Assembly (NCBI GenBank): GCA_902791625.1
Contig: CADAWN010000017.1
Location: forward strand, 1 to 64,000
Direction of reading: 5' to 3'
Source of the DNA: an uncultured Erysipelotrichaceae bacterium
GTDB taxonomy: Bacteria > Bacillota_I > Bacilli_A > RF39 > UBA660
Length of the DNA stretch: 64,000 nucleotides
Positions 16,367 to 24,924 of this stretch are shown piece by piece. The stretch's first letter is position 1. Each line of letters starts with the position of its first letter. Below the pieces are notes generated by a model. The model saw only the letters and a program-made list of their open reading frames with translations. It did no database searches and was not told the DNA's origin. The position numbers were made by a program, and so were the translations under genes.

Positions 16367-17869
16367 ATGAATGAAGAGGAAAGAGTTGAACTTGCAGAAA
16401 TATTATTTCCTAGTATTAAAACTACACGTGATGAAATAGAGGAAAAGTATCCTGAAAGAAGTTTGGAAGAAGGAGCTAAAGTTACTCGTTTTGCGCCATC
16501 TCCAACTGGATTTATGCATGTTGGTAACTTAGAAAGTGCTTTCTTAGATTATATTTTTGCAAATCAAAGTAAAGGTATATTTTATTTAAGATTTGAAGAT
16601 ACAGATCAAGAAAGATATGTAGAAGGAGCAACTGACTTAATTAAATCTTCACTTGAAACATTTGATATACTTCCAACAGAAGGAGCATTAAATGGTGGAG
16701 TTTATGGACCATACGTTCAAAGTGAAAGAAAAGAAATATATCAAACTTATATTAAAGATTTAATTATTAAAGGACTTGCTTATCCTTGTTTTATGACTAA
16801 AGAAGAACTTCAAGAAATAAGAGAAGGACAAGAACTAAGAAAAGAAGCAATAGGTGTATATGGACCATATGCAGCTGATCGTGATTTATCTCTTCATGAA
16901 ATTAAAAAACATTTAGATAATGGTGATGAATATGTAATTAGAATTAAATCTCCAGGAGAAGTAAATAACACAGTTACACTTCATGACTTAATTAAAGGTG
17001 ATATTACTATGCCAGAAAATATGATAGATGAAGTTATTATGAAAAAAGATGGACTTCCTACATATCACTTCGCACATGTAATAGATGATCACTTAATGCA
17101 TACAACTGTTGTAATTAGAGGAGATGAATGGGTACCAAGTTATCCTAAACATTTACAACTTTGTCAAATACTTGGATTTAAAGTACCTAAGTATGCACAT
17201 TATGCACCACTTACTAAGAAAGATGAAGAAACAGGTAATGTTAGAAAATTAAGTAAAAGAAAAGATCCAGAATTCTCAGTAGAATATTATGAGAAACAAG
17301 GTATTCCTGCTGAAGGAGTAAAACTATTCTTATCAACTATTGTTAATACTAACTTTGAAGAATGGTATTTACAAAATACTGATAAAAGTTATTTAGACTT
17401 TAATTTCAGTTTTAAGAAAATGCCTACTGGTGGAACACTATTTGATGTGGAAAAATTAAATAATATTTGTCGTACATATTTCTCAAGAGAAAGTGCTGAA
17501 AAGATATATGATGATAGTCTTCCTTACTTCAAAAAGTATGATGAAGAGTTTTATAGAGTAATGACTGATAATAAAGATAGATTAATTAGTTTCTTAGATA
17601 TAGAAAGAAATGGTAAAAGACCTCGTAAAGATATTGCTACATATAAAGATGTAAAAACAGAATCTATTTATATGTTTGATGAATATTTCTTTGGAGATAA
17701 AGAAAAAACATATTCTGAAATAGATAAAGAAAATGTTGATATAGAATTATTAAAGAAATACTTAAATGTATTTGATGAAAATGATGATAATGAAACATGG
17801 TATTCTAAAATACAAGTTTTAGCAGAAGAAAATAATTATGCAGACATATTGGAGATATATGTGAAATGA
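16367..17869 (+). CDS. gltX: Glutamate--tRNA ligase
   Basis: Class I aminoacyl-tRNA synthetase that charges tRNA-Glu (and possibly tRNA-Gln before amidation). 'RFAPSPTGFMHVGN' at ~41-54 is the HIGH region, here HVGN, and 'KLSKRKDPE' is the KMSKS motif. A ~38-residue N-terminal extension ('LFPSIKTTRDEIEEKYPERSLEEGAK') marks the sub-type seen in some Firmicutes with ~500-550 residues. A tRNA-Gln gene lies 950 bases upstream; no glnS is in view. The stop overlaps a small downstream frame by ATGA. Confidence 0.95.
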   Translation: MNEEERVELAEILFPSIKTTRDEIEEKYPERSLEEGAKVTRFAPSPTGFMHVGNLESAFLDYIFANQSKGIFYLRFEDTDQERYVEGATDLIKSSLETFDILPTEGALNGGVYGPYVQSERKEIYQTYIKDLIIKGLAYPCFMTKEELQEIREGQELRKEAIGVYGPYAADRDLSLHEIKKHLDNGDEYVIRIKSPGEVNNTVTLHDLIKGDITMPENMIDEVIMKKDGLPTYHFAHVIDDHLMHTTVVIRGDEWVPSYPKHLQLCQILGFKVPKYAHYAPLTKKDEETGNVRKLSKRKDPEFSVEYYEKQGIPAEGVKLFLSTIVNTNFEEWYLQNTDKSYLDFNFSFKKMPTGGTLFDVEKLNNICRTYFSRESAEKIYDDSLPYFKKYDEEFYRVMTDNKDRLISFLDIERNGKRPRKDIATYKDVKTESIYMFDEYFFGDKEKTYSEIDKENVDIELLKKYLNVFDENDDNETWYSKIQVLAEENNYADILEIYVK

Positions 17870-17976
17870 TTAGACATGTAGTAACTGGTAAAAATCAAAC
17901 TCCTAATCTTTCTAATATATTAAGTATTTTAGGAAAAGAGAATATTGAAAAAAGAATATTATTCTTTGAAAAATAA
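17866..17976 (+). CDS. Possible 36-residue small protein coupled to gltX
   Basis: ATGA overlap with the gltX stop codon begins a 36-codon frame (MIRHVVTGKNQTPNLSNILS..., ending ILFFEK). The overlap is the arrangement expected for translational coupling. No family is recognised and the frame could be chance. It ends just before the promoter of the first antisense RNA. Confidence 0.35.
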   Translation: MIRHVVTGKNQTPNLSNILSILGKENIEKRILFFEK

Positions 17977-17993
17977 CATATTTATGATATAAT
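17966..17993 (+). promoter_or_regulatory. Promoter of antisense RNA 1
   Basis: TTGAAA (17966-17971) and TATAAT (17988-17993) are separated by 16 bases, with TGATATAAT giving an extended -10. The same layout (TTGAAAAA...TATGATAATATGTATTTAG) recurs at locus 2. Confidence 0.7.
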
Positions 17994-17999
17994 GTATTT

Positions 18000-18110
18000 A
18001 GTGAAGGAAACTTCATAAAATAAAAAAGGAACACTTAATATTGCAGTGTTGAGTGTTGCCAATTAGATTGGGTTCACCTAATTCATTGCTGAGTTAGGTG
18101 ATTTTCTTTT
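18000..18110 (+). ncRNA. Putative antitoxin antisense RNA 1
   Basis: The predicted transcript starts GTGAAGGAAACTTCAT, a hairpin with a GAAA tetraloop. A second hairpin follows (AACACTTAAT with GTTGAGTGTT), then a terminator stem TCACCTAA/TTAGGTGA and TTTTCTTTTC. It is complementary to the 3' end of the convergent minus-strand peptide mRNA. The first ~70 bases, promoter included, are nearly identical to locus 2 at 18308-18375. Confidence 0.6.
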
Positions 18111-18193
18111 CATATCAATACTACGAATAGTAATAATATTAATAGGAAGATGAGTATGATTAATGAAAAGATTAGTAAATCTTTCTTAAACAT
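18110..18193 (-). CDS. Putative type I toxin peptide 1 (27 residues)
   Basis: A 27-residue peptide on the minus strand starts MFKKDLLIF and continues as an almost unbroken Leu/Ile/Val/Phe helix to ...FVVLI. A strong AAAGGAGGCGATAAT ribosome site precedes the ATG. Upstream, TGATATAAT (minus strand, 18259-18267) is an extended -10. On the minus strand the mRNA would end at the hairpin near 18030-18060, followed by CCTTTTTTATTTT, so its 3' UTR is antisense to the plus-strand RNA. Membrane insertion and toxicity are inferred from the arrangement; the peptide matches no family I can name. Confidence 0.6.
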   Translation of the reverse strand: MFKKDLLIFSLIILIFLLILLLFVVLI

Positions 18194-18258
18194 ATTATCG
18201 CCTCCTTTCCTTTTTGGAAAATAGGCAATCACCCAACTTATTAAATGTTCCAGTATTT

Positions 18259-18267
18259 ATTATATCA
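18259..18267 (-). promoter_or_regulatory. Extended -10 promoter of toxin mRNA 1
   Basis: On the minus strand, TTTGATATAAT followed 7 bases later by GGAACATTTAAT, the probable start of the toxin mRNA. The -35 element is not clear. Confidence 0.5.
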
Positions 18268-18340
18268 AATATTTGTTCTATAAAGTACTGGCAATTTATG
18301 GTAAAACTTGAAAAAATAAGTATTTTATGATAATATGTAT

Positions 18341-18456
18341 TTAGTGAAGGAAACTTCATAAAATAAAAAAGGGAACATTCAGTTTCGCATACTGAATGTC
18401 TACCTATTTGTTGGTAAGACATTTAATATCTTATGATATTAAGTGTCATTTTTTTA
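18341..18456 (+). ncRNA. Putative antitoxin antisense RNA 2
   Basis: The same 5' hairpin as RNA 1 (GTGAAGGAAACTTCAT) is followed by hairpin ACATTCAGT/ACTGAATGT. A 13-bp terminator, GACATTTAATATC with GATATTAAGTGTC, ends in TTTTTTT. The terminator overlaps the stop codon of the convergent minus-strand peptide gene. The promoter is TTGAAA (18308) with GATAAT (18329). Confidence 0.6.
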
Positions 18457-18538
18457 TTACGATAATCATAATGATTAGGAGCAACAAAATGATAGAAAGA
18501 TATCTAAGAATTTTTATTACAAAAACTCTTTTCGTCAT
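18446..18538 (-). CDS. Putative type I toxin peptide 2 (30 residues)
   Basis: A 30-residue minus-strand peptide starts MTKRVFVIKILRYL, continues as a Leu/Ile-rich membrane helix and ends IVIKK. It has a basic N-terminus, one transmembrane helix and a basic end, the usual form of type I toxins. AGAAAGGAGG precedes the ATG at normal spacing; the longer open frame upstream has no ribosome site and is rejected. Its mRNA 3' UTR is antisense to RNA 2. The expected minus-strand promoter region is occupied by the pepC ribosome site and start, and I see no good -10 there. Confidence 0.55.
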   Translation of the reverse strand: MTKRVFVIKILRYLSIILLLLIIMIIVIKK

Positions 18539-18618
18539 TTTATCAAACCTCCTTTCTTCTAGAAGATTAGAGGTAGACACCCAGTAACTAAATGTTCCAA
18601 ATAATGGGAGGATTTTAG

Positions 18619-19944
18619 ATGAAAGAATTAACAAAAGAATACTTAAATGAAATAGATAATGAGTATAAAGATAATAAGATTTATAAACTTAGTAGACTAG
18701 CTTTAAATAAAACAAAGATAAGTGATTTGGTAAGAGTAGGAGAAGAAAGTAGTAATTTAGTAAATAACTTTTCTGTTGATATTAAAACTATGAAAGTAGC
18801 TAATCAAAAGAAAAGTGGTAGATGTTGGATTTTTGCAGGACTTAATATTTTAAGAGAAGAAGTAGCTAAAAAATATGATATAGAAGACTTTGAACTTTCT
18901 CAAAACTATATTGCTTTTTATGACAAATTAGAAAAGTGTAATTACTTTTTAAACTCTGTTATTGAACTTAGTGGTAGAGATATAGATGATAGACTTTTAT
19001 CATTCATTTTAATGCGTGGTATTGAAGATGGTGGACAATGGGATATGTTTGTAAATGTTGTTAAAAAATATGGAGTAGTGCCAAAAAATACATATCCAGA
19101 AACTTTTCAAAGTGAAAATACAAAAGAAATAGATAATATTCTAAATAGATATTTAAGAAAAACTACATATATGATAAGAAGACTTTATAAAAATAATAAA
19201 GAAGATGAAATAGAAAAATTAAAAGATAAAGTTATGAAAGAAATATATGAGATACTTTGTAGTGCTTTTGGAATTCCACCTAAAGAGTTTTCTTTTGAAT
19301 ATGTAGATAAAAAAGAAAAATATCATCTTATAAAAGATATTACTCCTTTAAAATTCTTAGAAGAGTTTGTAGACTTTAATTTAGATAATTATGTTAGTAT
19401 CATTAACAGTCCAACTATAGATAAACCATTTAATAAAACATATACAATTAAATATCTTGGTAATGTAATTGAAGGGGATAAGATACTTCATTTAAATGTT
19501 TCTATGGATAGATTTCGTGATTTAATAGTTACCCAATTAACTGATAAAAAACTTGTTTGGTTTGGTAGTGACTGTAGTAAATATGGAGATCGTGATGAAG
19601 GTATTTGGGATGATAATAGTTATGATGAAGGAAGTCTTTTACAAATAGATTTAAAAATGAGTAAAGAAGAGATGCTTGATATGAGAGAAAGTGCGATGAA
19701 TCATGCAATGGTCTTTACTGGTGTAAATATAGATAATGGTATTCCTACTAAATGGAAAATCGAAAATAGTTGGGGAGATGAGGTTGCTGATAAAGGTTAT
19801 TATGTTGCAACAACTAGTTGGTTTAATAACTATGTTTATCAAGCTGTAATAGATAAAAAATACTTAACTAAAGAAGAATTGAAACTATTAGATGAATCTC
19901 CAAAAGAACTAGATCCTTGGGATCCAATGGGAACACTTGCTTAG
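18619..19944 (+). CDS. pepC: Aminopeptidase C (peptidase C1B, bleomycin hydrolase family)
   Basis: Cytoplasmic papain-fold aminopeptidase, 441 residues. The catalytic Cys is Cys69 in 'NQKKSGRCWIFAG'. The His lies in 'MNHAMVFTGVN' (~361) and the Asn in 'WKIENSWGDE' (~383). Length and motif order match PepC/Bleomycin hydrolase. GGGAGG precedes the ATG. No clear promoter is visible between the upstream small-RNA terminator and the start. Confidence 0.95.
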   Translation: MKELTKEYLNEIDNEYKDNKIYKLSRLALNKTKISDLVRVGEESSNLVNNFSVDIKTMKVANQKKSGRCWIFAGLNILREEVAKKYDIEDFELSQNYIAFYDKLEKCNYFLNSVIELSGRDIDDRLLSFILMRGIEDGGQWDMFVNVVKKYGVVPKNTYPETFQSENTKEIDNILNRYLRKTTYMIRRLYKNNKEDEIEKLKDKVMKEIYEILCSAFGIPPKEFSFEYVDKKEKYHLIKDITPLKFLEEFVDFNLDNYVSIINSPTIDKPFNKTYTIKYLGNVIEGDKILHLNVSMDRFRDLIVTQLTDKKLVWFGSDCSKYGDRDEGIWDDNSYDEGSLLQIDLKMSKEEMLDMRESAMNHAMVFTGVNIDNGIPTKWKIENSWGDEVADKGYYVATTSWFNNYVYQAVIDKKYLTKEELKLLDESPKELDPWDPMGTLA

Positions 19945-20027
19945 TCATAATTTTAGAAAAATTTATATAATATATTATAGGAAATTATAAAAAGTATGAT
20001 ATAATTTTTCTTGTAAGGTGGTGTGTT

Positions 20028-21113
20028 ATGGCTAAAAAAACAACAGTATTAGATAACAGATGCCCTAACTGTGGGGCTAAAGCTGTTTTTAATCCTAAAA
20101 CTGGTAAATGGTCTTGTAAACATTGTGGTAGTGAATTAACTCTAGAAGAAATGAAAAAACACAAGAATGCCAGTAATGAAGAAAATAATAAAAGTGTAGC
20201 TGAAGAAAATGTAGATACATATGATGAATATATATCATATAACTGTCCAGATTGTGGTGCTGAAATCATAACAGATGCTCAAACAAGTGCAACTTTCTGT
20301 GTATATTGTGGTAATACAGCAATACTTAAAAATAAATTATCAGGTAAGTTCGCTCCAAGTGAAATTATTCCTTTTAAGAAAACAGAAGATGATGCTAAAG
20401 AAGCATTTAGAAATATAGCAAAAGGAAGACCTCTTGTACCCAAATCTTTTAATGCTGAAGAAAATATCGAAAAGATTAGAGGTATTTATATACCTTTCTG
20501 GTTTCATGACTATAATATAGATGGACAATTAGTATTTAGTGGTAAGACATTTGATCACTGGAGAAGTGGTGATACTAGTTATACTAGAACTAATATATAT
20601 GAAATAACAAGAGAAGGTAGCTTAAAATTTGATAAAGTACCAATAGATGGATCAACTAGATTTGATAATGATTTAATGAATACTATTCAACCATATGATT
20701 ATAAAGAATTAGTTCCATATAATCATGCATATTTATCAGGTTTCTTAGCTGAAAGATATGATGTTGAAGAAAAAGATACAGAAGAAGAAATGGAAAAGAA
20801 TGTAATGGATGTAACTAAAAATACATTCTTAAATAGTGCACCTGCATATAGTGCTAAAGTAATTAAAACTAATACTTTAGCTGTTAAAGAACATACTTTT
20901 GAATATGTGCTTCTTCCAGTATATATGGTTAATGTTAAATATATGGGTAAGATGTATACATTTGCAATGAATGGTCAAACAGGAGAGTTTATAGGAAATA
21001 TTCCTGTAAATAAGAAAAAGGCAGTAATTATAGGCTTAATTATGTTTGTTTCTCTATTTGCTCTTTTCTTAGTAGCTTTCTATATTATTTATAAGACTGG
21101 AGGTAGAGTATAA
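20028..21113 (+). CDS. Zinc-ribbon membrane protein
   Basis: A 361-residue protein. Two CxxC...CxxC zinc ribbons lie at the N-terminus ('CPNCGAK...CKHCGSE' ~14-36 and 'CPDCGAE...CVYCGNT' ~73-100). A central beta-rich domain of about 200 residues follows ('IRGIYIPFWFHDYNIDG...'), with one or two hydrophobic helices at the C-terminus (~335-355). It overlaps the following TPM-domain gene by one base, so the two are probably one membrane-associated unit. The catalytic role, if any, is unknown. Confidence 0.75.
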   Translation: MAKKTTVLDNRCPNCGAKAVFNPKTGKWSCKHCGSELTLEEMKKHKNASNEENNKSVAEENVDTYDEYISYNCPDCGAEIITDAQTSATFCVYCGNTAILKNKLSGKFAPSEIIPFKKTEDDAKEAFRNIAKGRPLVPKSFNAEENIEKIRGIYIPFWFHDYNIDGQLVFSGKTFDHWRSGDTSYTRTNIYEITREGSLKFDKVPIDGSTRFDNDLMNTIQPYDYKELVPYNHAYLSGFLAERYDVEEKDTEEEMEKNVMDVTKNTFLNSAPAYSAKVIKTNTLAVKEHTFEYVLLPVYMVNVKYMGKMYTFAMNGQTGEFIGNIPVNKKKAVIIGLIMFVSLFALFLVAFYIIYKTGGRV

Positions 21114-22063
21114 TGAAAAAGACTAAATTATTCTTATTAGTTTTTGCATTACTTTTATTTCCGTTAAATGTTTTCGCAAGTACTAATACACAAGATAGAT
21201 ACTCACTTTCTAATTATGGAGTTAATAAGAAATGGGAAATAACTGATAGTAATAAACAAAATGTATTAAGAACTAAAAAAGTAGATGCCAGTGAAAAAGT
21301 ATATGACTTTGCTGAGATATTTTCAGAAGAAGATGAAGAATGGCTATATGAAGATATAAAAGAATTTATAGAAAAATATAATATGGATTTAGTAGTTGTA
21401 ACTGATAAATTTAATTATTCTAATGATAAAGAAAATGAAGATTATGCTGCTGACTTCTATGATTATAATGATTTTGGATTAGATTTTGATAAATATAATG
21501 GTATTATTATCTTTATTAATATGAATCCAACTGATAGATATTTTAATTTCTATATGTTTGGTGATTCTCAATTATATTTCGATAATAAAAGAAAACAAGA
21601 ACCAATTGATAAAGCTATGGGGGATATGAAATTAGGTAGCTATTATACTGCTGTAAAAAGTATGATTATATCTTTTAAAGAGTATTTGAATGATGGAGTC
21701 CCATATGATTTAGAAGGTTATTATGTTGATGATATGGGATATTTACAAAAAAATCCAAACTTTAAAAGACCTTTTAGACCTCCTTGGTTTGCAATAATCA
21801 TATCTGATTTAATAATTATATTAATTACTATGATTATATTAGTTAAGAAAAATAAAATGGTTAAGAAAAAATTAGAAATGAATGCATATTTTAATAAAAA
21901 TGGAGCTGACTATAGAGTAAAAACTGATCAATTTATAAGATCGTATGTTACAAGTCATACAGTTTCATCATCTTCTGGAGGACACGGAGGTGGCGGAGGA
22001 TTCTCATCTTCTGGAGGTTCTTCAGGTGGAGGTCACTCTTCAGGTGGCGGAGGCCATTTCTAA
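21113..22063 (+). CDS. TPM-domain (YgcG/Psb32-like) membrane protein
   Basis: A 316-residue protein. A signal peptide (KLFLLVFALLLFPLNVFAS, ~4-23) leads into a TPM domain at about 60-210 ('VYDFAEIFSEEDEEWLYEDIKEF...VVVTDKFNYS...NGIIIFINMNPTDRYFNFYMFG'). A transmembrane helix lies near 225-245, and the tail is rich in Gly, Ser and His ('GGHGGGGGFSSSGGSSGGG'). This is the classic layout of exported TPM proteins. It is co-transcribed with the zinc-ribbon gene. Possible roles in photosystem-like repair or phosphatase activity known from distant relatives should not be transferred. Confidence 0.85.
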   Translation: MKKTKLFLLVFALLLFPLNVFASTNTQDRYSLSNYGVNKKWEITDSNKQNVLRTKKVDASEKVYDFAEIFSEEDEEWLYEDIKEFIEKYNMDLVVVTDKFNYSNDKENEDYAADFYDYNDFGLDFDKYNGIIIFINMNPTDRYFNFYMFGDSQLYFDNKRKQEPIDKAMGDMKLGSYYTAVKSMIISFKEYLNDGVPYDLEGYYVDDMGYLQKNPNFKRPFRPPWFAIIISDLIIILITMIILVKKNKMVKKKLEMNAYFNKNGADYRVKTDQFIRSYVTSHTVSSSSGGHGGGGGFSSSGGSSGGGHSSGGGGHF

Positions 22064-22075
22064 AAAAAATTAATA

Positions 22076-22101
22076 AAAACTACTTAAATAGTAGTTTTTT
22101 T
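22076..22101 (+). terminator. Intrinsic terminator
   Basis: AAAAACTACT pairs with AGTAGTTTTT followed by further T residues. Confidence 0.8.
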
Positions 22102-22139
22102 TATTATCTTTTGTTAAAATTTATTTAGAGGTGTTCTTT

Positions 22140-23030
22140 ATGGAAAATGTTAAAGACTTAGTAAAAGTTTCATATAAGAATAATTTAGAAAAAAATTATC
22201 ATAAAGCATGTAGTGATAAAGACTTTTCTAATTATGTTAAAACATTACCAATAGAAGAAAAAGAACTAGTAAAATATACTTCTTCTTTAAAAGAATGTGT
22301 AGAAATGAGAAAAATATGTCGTGCTTGTCCTGGAATAAAAGAATGTCCATTTGATGTTAAAGGATATGTTTTAACACCAGAAAAGAAAGAGAAACGTATA
22401 ATATTTTCTATGATCGCTTGCAGTCGTAAAAAAGAAGAATTATATAAAGATAACATAACTTACTTTGAAATTAGTAAAGATGTAAGAGATGCAAGTATAA
22501 AAAATATTTATAAAGATGATAAAGGAAGACTTCCTATTATAAAATATATAAGTGATTTTATTAAGAATTATGGTAAAGAAGATGTTAAAGGTCTTTATTT
22601 AACTGGATCATTTGGTTCAGGTAAAACATATTTAGTATCTGCTCTTATAAATGAAATGGCTAAACGTGGAGTTAAGAGTGTAGTTGTATACTATCCAGAA
22701 TTTTTAAGAAGTCTTAAATCTTCTTTTGGAGATGATTTTAATGAAAAGTATGAAAGTGCTAAAAGAAGTGAAATACTATTTATTGATGATATAGGTGCAG
22801 AAAACTGTAGTAGTTGGTCTAGAGATGAAATACTAGGTTCTATTCTACAATATCGTATGGAACAACACTTAACTACATTCTTCACATCAAACTTAACCAT
22901 AGAAGAGTTAGAAAAACATTTAGCTACTACTTCAAGTGGAGTAGAAAAAGTTAAATCAAGAAGAATAATTGAACGTATTAAACAACTAACTATACAAGTA
23001 GAATTAGTAAGTGAAAATAGGAGAGTATAG
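22140..23030 (+). CDS. dnaI: Primosomal protein DnaI (helicase loader)
   Basis: AAA+ ATPase that loads the replicative helicase in Firmicutes. The N-terminal ~60-130 region has a cysteine cluster ('CRACPGIKECPF' and 'IACSRKK') like the DnaI zinc-binding helicase-interaction domain. Walker A is GSFGSGKT (~156-163) and Walker B 'ILFIDDIG' (~213). ATG 22140 is preferred over in-frame GTG 22131 because GAGGTG then fits as ribosome site. It sits before an RNB nuclease gene and thrS, a neighbourhood like Bacillus dnaB-dnaI-thrS. Confidence 0.9.
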   Translation: MENVKDLVKVSYKNNLEKNYHKACSDKDFSNYVKTLPIEEKELVKYTSSLKECVEMRKICRACPGIKECPFDVKGYVLTPEKKEKRIIFSMIACSRKKEELYKDNITYFEISKDVRDASIKNIYKDDKGRLPIIKYISDFIKNYGKEDVKGLYLTGSFGSGKTYLVSALINEMAKRGVKSVVVYYPEFLRSLKSSFGDDFNEKYESAKRSEILFIDDIGAENCSSWSRDEILGSILQYRMEQHLTTFFTSNLTIEELEKHLATTSSGVEKVKSRRIIERIKQLTIQVELVSENRRV

Positions 23031-23033
23031 ACT

Positions 23034-24890
23034 ATGAATATTTCATCTAAAAATAGAGATAAATTACTATCAGTATTTGATAATTATCATGAAAAAAATG
23101 ATAAAATTTTATCATGTCTTGATTGTGAAATGGATGAAATAGTACCAATATTATTAGATGTTATTAATAATGTGATTAAAGAAGAAATGGTATTTGATAA
23201 TAAAAATGCTGTTTACAATATGTTAGAATTAATAGAAAAAGAGTTATCTAAGAATAGAAGAATTGACGTTGATAAATGTATTCATATAACTAAGAAAATA
23301 CTCGAATCTATTAGTTCTTTTTTACTTGAAGAAAAATATACTAAACATACACGCAAAGAATATAAAACATTTTTCTATCACTTCACTAGAAAAATAATGA
23401 GATTACCACTTAATAAATATGAGAATAATGAACACCTAGAAATAGTTTTAAAAATAATTAAAGATTTAAAAAAATTAGAATTTATTGAAACATCACTAGA
23501 AATATTTGATATTAGTAATTCTGTTTTAGATAATAATAATACTTTGATAATGGAAGTAGTTGAATTATATATAGATAATGTTAAAAAGTTAGATAGAAAT
23601 TTAGATGATGCAAAATACTATAATGCAGTTATAAAACTATTACTTGAAAATGAACATGTTCTAATTAGTCAAAAAGAAAAAGAAATATGTATTTCTAAGT
23701 TAAAAGATGCGAAAAAATTTTTTTATGAAGATACTATATATGGTGAAAAGAAAAAGTGTTTTTTAAATGATATAATTGATGTATATAATAATGCATTAAG
23801 AATTGATTCATTATCTATACTATATGATGTACCGGTTGATGAGGTTGATAATATTTTGGTACCGGAAATAATTATAGACAAATATTCTTTGGATAATAGA
23901 AAAAGATTATTAACAAAAGATTATATTATCTCTATAGATGGAGAAAATACCAGCGAAGTTGATGATGCTCTTTCTTGTAAAAAGTTAGATAATGGTAATT
24001 ATCTATTAGGTATACATATTGCTGATGTTTTTGGAGAATTATCTATAAATGATTCTGTTATATATGAAGCTATGAATAGAGCAATGGCTATACATTTACC
24101 AGGCTTACTTATTCCAATGTTTCCTAGTCAGTTAGCAAAAAATGATTTATCACTATTAGAAAACAAACCTAGATATGCAGATTCACATTATTTTGAAATA
24201 ACACCGAATGGTGAAATTGTTTTTGAAAAAATGATGGAAACTATTACTTATAATGATAAAAGAGTAACATATGATTTTGTTAATTCAAGGTTAGAAAATA
24301 TGAATAGTGATCCAACTTCAGATAAATCAGAACTTGATAGAACTATTAGAGCTTTACAAAAAGTAGCTAATATTTTAGAAAATAAAGTTTTTTCAAATAT
24401 TGATGCAAGCAGTCTAAATGTAAATACAGACGCTGCAAAAATAGTATTATATACTATGCTTCTTGAAAATACATATCAAGCTATGTATGCAAGTAGTAAT
24501 GGATATCCATTAATTTATAGAACTCAAACATTAAGTAATAAAGAAATTGTTAAGGAGGCTAGTAGTATGTTAAAAGATGTAGAAGACGATGATATTTGTA
24601 AATTGTGTTTGGAATTTGAGAAAACTAGTACTCCTGCAATATACAGTAATAATGGAATTCATGAAGGATTAGGAATTAAACATTATTGTCATTTTACAAG
24701 TCCTATCAGGAGATTTGCTGATTTATGGAATAGGTACTTAAATAAAAAATATCGCTTTGAAAAAGCAAGTGATAAAGAAATAAAAGAATTATTTAAAAAA
24801 ACAGATGTTGTTATAGATAACATTAATCATCAAATGAAAAATGTAGAATATTTTACAAATGATTATAATAAATACTTAATTAAGAAATAG
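23034..24890 (+). CDS. RNB-domain ribonuclease (RNase II/R superfamily), divergent
   Basis: The catalytic RNB domain occupies about residues 290-580. 'ISIDGENTSEVDDALS' (~300) aligns with the IDxxDAxDxDDA metal site, but one of the four acidic positions is Glu instead of Asp. 'HYCHFTSPIRRFADLWNRYL' is the conserved HFTSPIRRY block. The ~290-residue N-terminal half is helical and lacks recognisable cold-shock/OB folds, and no S1 domain follows. It is therefore not an ordinary rnr. Start ATG is 3 bases after dnaI, so the genes are co-transcribed. Confidence 0.82.
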   Translation: MNISSKNRDKLLSVFDNYHEKNDKILSCLDCEMDEIVPILLDVINNVIKEEMVFDNKNAVYNMLELIEKELSKNRRIDVDKCIHITKKILESISSFLLEEKYTKHTRKEYKTFFYHFTRKIMRLPLNKYENNEHLEIVLKIIKDLKKLEFIETSLEIFDISNSVLDNNNTLIMEVVELYIDNVKKLDRNLDDAKYYNAVIKLLLENEHVLISQKEKEICISKLKDAKKFFYEDTIYGEKKKCFLNDIIDVYNNALRIDSLSILYDVPVDEVDNILVPEIIIDKYSLDNRKRLLTKDYIISIDGENTSEVDDALSCKKLDNGNYLLGIHIADVFGELSINDSVIYEAMNRAMAIHLPGLLIPMFPSQLAKNDLSLLENKPRYADSHYFEITPNGEIVFEKMMETITYNDKRVTYDFVNSRLENMNSDPTSDKSELDRTIRALQKVANILENKVFSNIDASSLNVNTDAAKIVLYTMLLENTYQAMYASSNGYPLIYRTQTLSNKEIVKEASSMLKDVEDDDICKLCLEFEKTSTPAIYSNNGIHEGLGIKHYCHFTSPIRRFADLWNRYLNKKYRFEKASDKEIKELFKKTDVVIDNINHQMKNVEYFTNDYNKYLIKK

Positions 24891-24893
24891 AAT

Positions 24894-24922
24894 TTGCAAA
24901 ATCTTAAAAAATGTGTTATAAG
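24894..24922 (+). promoter_or_regulatory. Promoter of the thrS T-box transcript
   Basis: TTGCAA (24894-24899) and TATAAG (24917-24922) are 17 bases apart, directly after the RNB gene. Confidence 0.6.
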
Positions 24923-24924
24923 TT

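Noticed and set aside
18195-18422. Minus-strand open frame of 75 codons across the RNA loci
   Set aside because: It lacks a ribosome site and runs through the promoter and hairpins of the antisense RNA; the real minus-strand peptides are the two short ones with GGAGG.
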